Below, one piece after another: positions 35,934 to 44,567 of a DNA stretch of 64,000 nucleotides (within the stretch, counting starts at the first letter, position 1; every line of letters begins with the position of its first letter). The notes below the pieces were generated by a model. The model was given only the letters and a program-made list of their open reading frames with translations, was not told where the DNA came from and ran no database searches. The stretch spans positions 310,001-374,000 of the forward strand of contig JAJQZP010000440.1 of the NCBI GenBank assembly GCA_025403435.1, in the 5' to 3' direction. The position numbers were made by a program, and so were the translations under genes. The DNA comes from Artocarpus heterophyllus. Lineage: Eukaryota > Streptophyta > Magnoliopsida > Rosales > Moraceae.

Positions 35934-36455
35934 ATGGACCCAAAGTACCAACACCTGAGAAAGTATTTCCCATCACTCTCCCAAAAGATTCTTAGAAAGA
36001 AATACAAGGCTAGAATTACTCGGTTGTGGATTCTTATGCGTTTTGGTATCCCTTGTGATGTGAGAATGTTGATAGAGGGGAAAATCCGTCCGAGTGACTT
36101 TAGTCAAGATGTCGGTTTACCAGGAACAGGTACCAGTCGTAGTGCAATGAAAAGAAGAGCTCGTGCCATCGTGGTCACTTGTAACAAATGTGGAAGACAA
36201 AATTGTAACGGTAAATGTACTTCACCTGGTTATATGTCTACGAATAGAGAGGATAAAATAAGGTTTTGTAGGGATGGACTTTCAAAGGAGAACTTGGATA
36301 GCATCCATCCTCCTCTCCACGGTCACCCTAGTGGATATGTTCAAGGAGCTATTTTTAAACTCTGGCCTAAATTTTATACAGAAAGACAACGCCTCAGGAA
36401 TATGGTATTTCTAGATCCTGTTTGTCAAGCCATAAGAAAATTGGATGGGGAATAA
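35934..36455 (+). CDS. Unrecognised 173-aa basic protein with a four-Cys cluster
   Basis: An uninterrupted frame from ATG at 35934 to TAA at 36455, preceded by a CT-rich leader. I do not recognise the family. The N-terminal 60 residues are Lys/Arg-rich (KILRKKYKARITRLW). A basic patch (AMKRRARAIVV) leads into C83-x2-C86-x4-C91-x3-C95, a possible zinc-binding knuckle differing from the retroviral C-x2-C-x4-H-x4-C. The C-terminal half (HPPLHGHPSGYVQGAIFKLWPKF) is His/Pro/aromatic-rich. It lies where gag-pol should be, inside a recently moved element, and is intact. It might bind nucleic acid (a gag substitute) or be a captured host exon set. Both are guesses. Confidence 0.6.
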   Translation: MDPKYQHLRKYFPSLSQKILRKKYKARITRLWILMRFGIPCDVRMLIEGKIRPSDFSQDVGLPGTGTSRSAMKRRARAIVVTCNKCGRQNCNGKCTSPGYMSTNREDKIRFCRDGLSKENLDSIHPPLHGHPSGYVQGAIFKLWPKFYTERQRLRNMVFLDPVCQAIRKLDGE

Positions 36456-37100
36456 GTCATCGCTCTATAAAGGTTATTTAGTCTTTACTTATTTAAAGCA
36501 GTTTTAGCTGATGTTCAACAGTTTGTGTTTTTCTTTTACTCAGAATATTTGCTTTTGTGTTTGAAATAATTGTGATTATTAGATTGATACAGTAAGTGTT
36601 AATATCTTATTTAATTTATGATTTTCTTAAATATATATATATAATAAAATATATTATCTTATCAGACACGTTACATACGGTACAGTAATATGTTTGAATT
36701 TTGAAAAGCTTATCCAGATATTTCAAGATTTGTGTCTCAAATTTCAAAAGTTCTACAGTATTTGTCGTTTATATTAAATTTCTAGACTCGGTGTATATTT
36801 GTCAAAAAGTCTACAGTTGTGTCAAGAGGGTCTTCTGTCGAATTGTTCTCAATTGTCAAAAGTTATACAATTAGAGTCTAATCTTTTTCAAAAAGTGAAT
36901 CAGATTTTCTGAAAACTATCAATCACCTTATCTTACTTTCTTATCCGCACAATATTTTGTTTAAATCTTTGGATTACCTTTTCATTACCTACTCGTCTAT
37001 CTCTTTAGCCCTTTTTGTATATTTCTCATCTTTAAAATCTCATGTAGAACCCGAAGTCTAAGTGGAGCAGACATTAAGCAACCACTTCTATAAACCAAAT
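36456..37100 (+). other. Spacer between the two element ORFs
   Basis: AT-rich sequence without coding potential. The first part is 3'-UTR-like, and a TA-rich stretch lies at about 36632-36650. No splice-linked exon was recognisable. Confidence 0.5.
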
Positions 37101-37752
37101 ATGTCTACCTCCCAGTCCACGAAGAAAATAAAGAATGTCTGTGTCTTTTGTGGTTCCAGCCTTGGAAAAGATAAAGCTTATTTAGAAGCTGCAAATCACT
37201 TAGGGCAAGTCCTAGCACGCAAGAAGATTAACATAATCTATGGGGGTGGTAGTATAAAAATGATGGTAAATATGGCACTAGCAGCTAGGTCTAGCGACGC
37301 TACTGATGTAAGAATTTGGCCTCATATTCCAGTTGAAGGAAACCTTTGTAAGGAAGCCATAGGTAAAGGAGAAGGAGTCAGGAGTATCCCTAAAAAATTT
37401 TAAAGACATAATCTATAATTCTGATGCTTTTATAGCATTACCTGGTGGTCTAGGTACTCTTGAGGAAATATTTATAGTTGCTTGTGGGCAATTGTTGGGC
37501 TTTTATTCCAAACCTTTGGGACTGCTGAACGTAAAGGGTTTTTATGACGGTCTTTTGAAATTTCTAGATTACGCTGTGGAAGAAAACATCACTACAGAAT
37601 CGGAGAGACAAATCTTTGTCACTGCTTCAACAGCTGAGGAATTGATAGATAAAATGCAAATAATACATCCAGAATCCGACACTGCAACATCCAAGCTTGA
37701 ATGGGAAAGGGAAAGCCGGGAGCGGCCAATTGATTTGAATCTCCATCTGTAA
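37101..37752 (+). pseudogene. LOG-like cytokinin riboside 5'-monophosphate phosphoribohydrolase inside the retroelement, one frame break
   Basis: LOG enzymes release active cytokinin bases from their nucleotide precursors in one step. From ATG 37101 the frame reads VCVFCGSSLGKDKAYLEAA and INIIYGGGS, the normal LOG N-terminus. A diverged stretch follows where the family has GLMGLVSQAV. The frame stops at 37401-37403 in AAAAAATTTTAA. One base further the reading resumes with SDAFIALPGG, LGTLEEIF, KPLGLLNVKGFYDGLLKFLDYAVEE and TAEELIDKM, to a stop at 37752. The catalytic PGGxGTxxE motif (PGGLGTLEE) is intact. Total span is about 217 codons, usual for LOG. It has no introns, although plant LOG genes normally have several, so it was probably captured as cDNA. 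It is probably inactive unless the break is bypassed. Confidence 0.85.
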
Positions 37753-38691
37753 TCTTTTTGTTTTATCTTTGGCATGTAGGCATGTGTGTCCGTATTTCGT
37801 GTGTTACGAATAACCGTTTGCCTTGTATTCTGTGTTTCTTGTGGTACGTTGTTGTTCAATCTTTTAGATTCATTGAGCCTAATGCCGGGATGGCTGGATA
37901 CGGAGTACTTGATGCTCTCGAAACGCATCCTTCTTAAGGTCCGATCTTTTGTTTATCGATGTTTTTGTATCCTCTAAGCATGCATGATATGGATAGCTGG
38001 TATACGGAGTGCCTTGTACTCTCGAAACGTATCCGTATCATAATTGTAATGTGTAATATTCTGTTAATATTATGTGGAAGTACCAGAGTCAGTTATGGGG
38101 ATATTCCATATGAAATATGAGTATATTATTTGGGTTGAATGTTTGTGTCATGAGGATAGCTGTTTAATGAAAAATATGTCGGGTATGTTTGCAACCAGAG
38201 ATTCCGTTTAATATCTCTATGAATAAGTTTAATGTATGGTTTTGAATATAAGTGTTTGTGATATATGTTTTATGATTATGTTTTAGTTTATTAGTTGAGG
38301 TATGAAATCAAATATATTTGACTTTTCCTTACTCAAAAAGGAAAAGGAACCTAAAGATGAAGTATATAAAATTTCTCTAGCAATCTCCTTACATGTGATT
38401 GTAAATCACAGTCCATGGACAATGAAGGACTGGAATCATGGTATGGTAAATATGTATGCCTGATCAGATTCTTAGACTATTATACGGTGTTACAAGTTGA
38501 AACTTGTCAAAAATACTCTCATTGAGGGATTTAGGAGTAAGATTTATTATGCAAGTAAATAAGTGGAGATACGTTGACTTAAATTTGAAGGACAAACAAC
38601 ATTAACAGTTTAGACACGGAATTGGAATCATAATGGAATCAAAATTTTTACTAGTATTGCTAGAATTGAAATTTCGAGGACGAAATTTCTT
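37753..38691 (+). other. Element 3' interior, non-coding
   Basis: No gene is seen. It contains an imperfect direct repeat (37890-37930 and 37991-38035; core GGATACGGAGT ... CTCTCGAAACG). It ends with ATTTCGAGGACGAAATTT at about 38670-38688, a remnant typical of the pol end of plant Gypsy elements. Confidence 0.6.
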
Positions 38692-38706
38692 TAAGGGGGG
38701 TAGAGC
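38692..38706 (+). promoter_or_regulatory. Polypurine tract of the LOG-carrying element
   Basis: TAAGGGGGGTAGAGC lies directly before the 3' LTR. A G-rich purine tract here is the expected plus-strand primer. Confidence 0.8.
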
Positions 38707-40680
38707 TGTGACACCCGTTATTCTCCTAACGGGTATTGAGGTAATTAAATTAATTTTTAATGTATAAAAAAAAATTGCTTCATTTAAATTTATTTTATAA
38801 TATTTATTTTTATCTATTTTTAAGTTTTCTAAAATTCTCCTATATTTATTTAGTATGATTACTAAAAAGCCTTAGAACTTCTAATAAATCTCAAAAATGT
38901 CATATTGGCATTATGTGTGTTAAAGTCTTTAGATGAGACATAAGGATATCTTTTCCAACTACTCTTGACCCTCATTTTCTTTATTTCCTCCGTGACATGC
39001 TTCAACATGTCTCCTCTATAATTGTTTCTATCACTTCTTTTCAAAGACTTCATCTTTTCTTCCTTTCTCTTCCACGGTTCCCACACTCTTCTTCTCATTT
39101 CTTTGCTGAAGCAAAATACTTAGAGAACTTCTTCAAGGCAGCCATAAAAATCAGCCACCATCACCTCCATTTGAGCAAGAATTTCAGTCATACCGAAGTA
39201 AAGGAACCTGTTTTGAAGCCATTTCAAGCTTCCAACTAACCATAATCCGAGGTTAGAATCTTATGAACAAATTTAGTCTTTCATTTATAAATTTTCTTTT
39301 ATACTAAAGGATTATTCAAATTTGCGTTCTTAAACCTAAGTATACGTTTGTTGCTATTTTGGAGCATATGTATGAAGTCTAAGTGTATATGCCCTAGACA
39401 GAAAATTTATATTGTTAAACTTTATAATACCTCTATGGGCAGTGGTTATTTCTTGAAATTCTAAGATTAAATTAAAATAAATTTTATGAATGTAGTTGTA
39501 TGTTGTGCTTTAGTTTTAATTGTCCTTATGCACGCCTTAGGATCAAGGGAGTATGGAGCTAACGTTAATTGATTCCAGGATTAAGAGACTGTTGATAAGC
39601 TTAAAAGGTAGGGATTCTATTACTCATCTTTTGTGAGGTTTTTATAGAATTAAAATTGATTGTTTTGCCGCAATATATATATATCTATGTTGAACTGATA
39701 TTATATGTATATCACATATGAAACTATGACATGGACTCGTCTTGTATTGTACGGCGAGGAACATAATGAATTGACACATGTTATAAATTGAGAAGCATGG
39801 TTAGGAAAATTAACTCTATTAATAATGATTTAATATAGAGAAATTGTGAGACATGAAAAGGGCGACGGTTACGTCCTTGGGCATGAATACCCTAAAAGGT
39901 AAAGTAGGGGGAAGGCGATGACGCTTCCTTGGGTTGAAAGTCCCAGAACACACTGTACAGGAATCGATTTGGTGAGGACTCGGGGCTTGATGTCCCCTCA
40001 CCGGAACACCCTTGGAATGTTTATAGGGTGATCAAGTGCGCCCATTTGGGTTTCGATGAGTTGAGTGATACTCAATTTAACATGGATACCTAGGAACAAT
40101 GATGATTGGTAATATTTGTATAAATGTGTAATTATGACACTTGGTAATGATTAACTACGGTATCCATAAGATGTGATCATAATAAACCTCATAATCTGGA
40201 ATATGATGTAACTTACTAACCATGCAGATTTTAATGTGGTAATGATAAAAACCTAAAGGTGGGTAATGGTTTTCTCTACTGAGCATAGTGTTGCTCATAC
40301 CCTTATGTTTATATCTTTTCAGGACTCACTAAGTGTGAGGTGGCTACGAGAAATATAGTTGAGGAAGTGATCTAGCTATATTACATTGGGACTGCTTCAA
40401 TTGTTGAGAATGTTCTTCATGATAATGTAAGCATCAATTGTTACTTTCTGTGACTGTATTACAATGTGTTGAGGGTTAAAATGATGATGACAACAGTTTA
40501 TATTATTAAATTTAAGGTGCTACATTAAAACTGTGGTTTATTTGTCGTTTATATTTTTATTTTTGAGTTGAGAGTTTTCATTTAAGTCCCGGGCAAATTT
40601 TATTTTTAAGGTTTTACTTTTATTATTTATTTTTATTTTATCTCATTAAAAACTGTTAACCCCCATATAGGGGCGTTACA
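38707..40680 (+). repeat. 3' LTR (1974 bp) of the LOG-carrying element
   Basis: Same sequence as 32503-34477 with nine instead of ten A's near 38766. Followed by target copy CTATT at 40681-40685. Confidence 0.95.
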
Positions 40681-40685
40681 CTATT

Positions 40686-40880
40686 AAACAAATTTGTTAC
40701 GTAAACTCCAACTCCCTTTTGTCTTTGCATATAGCAAGTTTAAGTCATATGCAAAATTGTGCTTATGATTGCCTTATTTCAACTATGTTCTTCAGCTCAA
40801 AGGTGGTGGCTCACTAGCCTGGACCAAAGACCTACTTACAATTGGTGGAATGGACGTTTGGCTAGTGGATATGATTATAT
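40686..40880 (+). pseudogene. CDC20 pseudogene fragment, right half (intron 3 and exon 4 start)
   Basis: ttgttacgtaaa ... agcaagtttaag resembles CDC20 intron 3 (from 25970), including its end (gattgccttatttc ... cttcag). The exon 4 beginning follows (GGCTCACTAGCCTGGA, then TGGTGGAATGGACG). About 30 bp of exon 4 is missing after the splice site. Presence of intron sequence shows a DNA-level duplication, not a retrocopy. Homology fades by about 40880. Confidence 0.75.
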
Positions 40881-42199
40881 TTGTTAAATTTTAAAAATCT
40901 TTTGTCAATTTTGTATTAGGGACCAAAACTGAGGGCTCATATGGTGACACTTCAAAATGCATGTGGAAGGAAAATCAGAGTGCGCACTCTGAACTAAGTT
41001 AGAGTTATGAAGTCCTCGAATGAATTCACAATCCTTTCAAAATTTCTACCTTGTGTCTACAGCAGGTACGATTGCATTTTACTTTAAAAGAGAAAAACTG
41101 TCTGTTTCTGTTAGTTTAGTTGCATAAGAGAAATTTATTTTAAACAAAAATTGTTGAAGACCATGTTTCCTTGAGACGACTCTTAGGGCATGTTTGCTTT
41201 GCATCAAAAGGAAAATGGAAGTAAGGTGTGATTCCATTTTTTTTTTAAATAATGTGTTTACTTACAAAATCAATAACGAGAGTTTTGTGGGCCCCGTACA
41301 ATATAAGAAACAAGGAAACAGAATGTCAATCCTCTCATATCCTTTAGTATTGATTCCCTATTAAAGGGAATGAATGTTATATTTTTTTAAATATCCAAAA
41401 TCAAATGTTATTATCTAATAGCTATTAATTATGTAAAAAAGGATATTTAGTAATTATATTGAATAAGAGTCTTTTTGCTAAGTAAGTAAACACTAGACAA
41501 AAGGAATGGGATTGTTGCCCATTACCTCATGGGGTTATAACCTTAGTGTACACAAAACAATAGGACCCAGTCTAAAAAGTATCAATTTTGTTAATAGTAG
41601 AGTTATAACTTACGAGAATGAAAAAGATTTTTCAATTGAAAAACACAGCCCTATGCATTAAAAATTTTAGCTTTAAATTGCAACCGTAACCAAATGTGGT
41701 GCCGCTGTTTTATGACACCAAAAACAACTCGTGATTGGCTCGTGACTTTTTTTTTTTTAATTTATTTTTGAAAGATTATGTTGAAGCGTCCACTGCGTAA
41801 TAATTAAATAGATCGATATAACATGTACATAAAGATCGAACGGGTTCTATTAAAATTGAATATAAAGTTTTGGGACCGTAGAAATAAACCCTTTTCAAAT
41901 AATTGATGTTAGAGAATATGGCGATGAAAGTAAAGAAGTATAGGAAGGCTTCTCATTCAAAAAAAGTATAAAAACAATGGAAAAATACTTGGTAAATACC
42001 AGTCAATAATGTTGAATCATCTCCTCAATTCATCAACAAATTAAAATCATGTAGTTTACAACAAAACAACATTGAAATCTTCAACTCTACAACAATAATT
42101 AAACAAGTGATAATATTTCTACCCAAAATATATAACTAAATAAATAAATAAAAACAACATTAAACACATGAAAAAAAATCAAATAACATACATTTAGTA
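40881..42199. other. Intergenic, one duplicated segment, no gene
   Basis: AT-rich. At 41653-41707 a segment (atgcattaaaaattttagct ... ccaaatgtggtgccgct) matches 51310-51364, the end of the DUF674-like fragment beyond the CHX locus, at roughly 90% by eye. Confidence 0.6.
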
Positions 42200-43791
42200 C
42201 TACTTCATATTCACTTTCAATCTTTTATTCCCTTGCCCTCTTATAATCTGTTGTTGAACCACCACTACAGAAGCACTACCACTGAAATCATCAGCCCCAA
42301 TATAGTCCCTAATGATCCCGAACTCCTGATGATTCTTCGAGTCCGTCCAATCCGACAATCCTTGGAGAAGCACTGGATTGACCCCCTGCTTCCTCCCCAC
42401 AATCAAAAGATCAAAACTATCATCGTTCATGGCCTTTATCGCCTCCATCGTCTCCGCGCTGTTACTCACAATCACCTCCTTGAAAAGCATCCTCTCGTTT
42501 CCGTTATTCTTCTCCAAAAACCACGTCATCAGCCCATCGTCCAGCTTCTTCTCCATCTTGTCATCCCCTTTGCCATTGAACGCCAGGAGTCGGATCACCG
42601 TCAGGCAGACGTCGGGGTTTCTGAGCATCCGGTCAGCATAGGCCAGAGCTTCTCTTGCATCAGCTCCTCCTAAAAATAACGTTGCGATGTTGAGCCTGCG
42701 GCTGCGGCCGATCTGACTATTCCTTATGCTGGCGTAGCCTTTTTCGATAAATATCCCGACGGAGCACGGTGCGTTGGACAACACCAAGGAGTTGACGGAG
42801 TGGTCACCGAGAGTGAGACGTTCTCCTTCAACTGCCCCTCCAGTACTGTCGTCAAAATTATCCCTGATGAAGGGAAGGATGATGATAGTTGCTTTGTTTA
42901 TGAGAGCTCTCTCGCAGATATCTTGATACATTGTTCTTTTAGGGGTGACGATGGTGTAGGAGTGCAGTTTAAGGCAATCGGACTCGGCATGGGATTTTTG
43001 GAATTGGTTGAGGACGTTATGCATGACGAGGCAGGAGGCATACTGCGGGGGAACGTCGTGCTGGCTGCAGTCGTGGTCAATGCAGACTGGAGCGGCGCCG
43101 CCGATGAGTTCCATCATGACGAGGGCGGTGACAGAGAAAGGCGTGGACGGAGTCGGGTTCGAGGCCTCGAGGAGGATGACAAGTCCTGCCACACTTTTTT
43201 GGTTGTGGATGGGGAGGAGGATGCCGAGATCGGTGCCGGGCGGTGTGTGCTGGATGGTCCTTTTCTGGTTCACCATCATGTATTGCTTTGCCGGGTCATA
43301 GAAGATGCTGATTAGGGGTGTTAGTATTCCGGTTATCAGGGTCGTTAGGAGCACTAGTATTGTGAAATAGGACGGATGTAACATCTGACAACACACATAT
43401 AGCACATATATATACACACATCAATATCACATGATCATGCATAGAAAGAATAAATAAAAAATAAAAGGATAGAAAACCTAGCAAGCTAATTAAGCTATGT
43501 ATAGAGTATAGTATATACATACCCGTTTGTCCATCCAATGAATGAATAACAAAATCTCCATTTCAACCCTGATGCTGAGAGTAAGGCTGATGGCAAGGCT
43601 ATTCCTCCAAGGTAACTTGAAGTAGAGACAAGAGAGGAAAGTGGCAAGATTCTTGGTGACGTAGCCAGTTATTATCATGGCCACAACCGGCTTCAACATC
43701 GGCCAAATAAAGTTGACATTGAAGATATCAACATACATTCCGATGTATGCGAAGGAGAAGGGCATAAGAATGTGTGTGGCTATGGTCTCTG

Positions 43792-44509
43792 TGTTGAGGA
43801 ATTAGACGACTCCTAATTCCAATGATCGCAAGAACGAACAATTGCAGAAAATAAATAGGAGAAAAGAAGAAAGAAGAGACACCAAATTTTATACAGGTTT
43901 GTCCAAATTTAAGACTACGTCATAGTTTTACCGCTTGCAGATTCCACTATGATGAAGGAGATTACAGATTACAAGAGCAGTTTCTCACACATTCACAAAT
44001 TGTGCTTACCAAAAATCTCTTCTATCTAACACCCTGTGGGAATTTTTCTCTCTCAAGGATGGAGCTCTCAAGAATTTTGCCTCTCACAAAATAATGCCAC
44101 TCTCAATCTCACACACACACAACCCTAGCCACCTTATGTCTATTTATAACCAAAGGAGGAGAAAAATAGCAACTAATGAGAAACCCTAGTAGTTTCCCGG
44201 TTTTGGGACCTTTGAGTTCGACTCTGACTCAAAAAATATCGCTCATCATAGCGCGTCAGCGCCGCGGCGCTCGAAACGGGCGCTGCAGTGCCCCCTGCAG
44301 CGCCTAGGCGCCATCCACTCGCAGCCTAGGCGATTTTCTCCTGGCACCTAGGCGCCCTTGTCCTAGCGCCTAGGCGCCCTCGTCCTAGCGCCGCGGCGCT
44401 CTTTTGCCAGAGCTGCGGTGCTTACTCCCTGCCTCCGAGGACGCGTTTCTCTATTTTTTTCTTCCTTTGTGCTGGGGTCTCGACTTGATTTGATTCCACA
44501 TCTACAACA
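43792..44509 (-). repeat. 3' LTR (718 bp) of the CHX-inserted Copia element
   Basis: Plus-strand ends are TGTTGAGG and CTACAACA. At 44250-44420 it holds GC-rich palindromes: AGCGCCGCGGCGCT (perfect 14-mer) and several GCGCCTAGGCGCC. It is 44 bp longer than the 5' LTR, and the difference falls in this palindromic part. Confidence 0.92.
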
Positions 44510-44567
44510 ATCTCCCACTTGGAGATTAATAAATCACCATGTCTCCCACTGCAGCAGCAACGACTTC

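Larger units (their letters stand above)
32503..40680 (+). mobile_element. Young non-autonomous Gypsy-like LTR retrotransposon carrying a LOG-like gene
   Basis: An 8178-bp element with LTRs 32503-34477 and 38707-40680, and a target duplication CTATT on both sides (32498-32502, 40681-40685). The initiator-Met primer site is canonical and a polypurine tract precedes the 3' LTR. The 4.2-kb interior shows no gag, protease, integrase, RT or RNase H motif in any frame. It has a 173-aa ORF (35934-36455) and a LOG-like coding region (37101-37752). The sequence just before the polypurine tract (ATTTCGAGGACGAAATTT) is typical of the 3' end of plant Ty3/Gypsy elements, and the LTRs start TGTGACACCC and end GGGGCGTTACA. 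I infer a Gypsy element whose gag-pol was replaced, mobilised by proteins supplied in trans. Near-identical LTRs mean a recent insertion. Confidence 0.93.

Noticed and set aside
41190..41660. MITE suspected from TTAGGGCATGTTTGCTTTGC
   Set aside because: No matching inverted end or target duplication could be found to the right.
42800..43315. 171-codon frame on the plus strand
   Set aside because: Antisense shadow of the CHX tail exon, which shows clear family homology.
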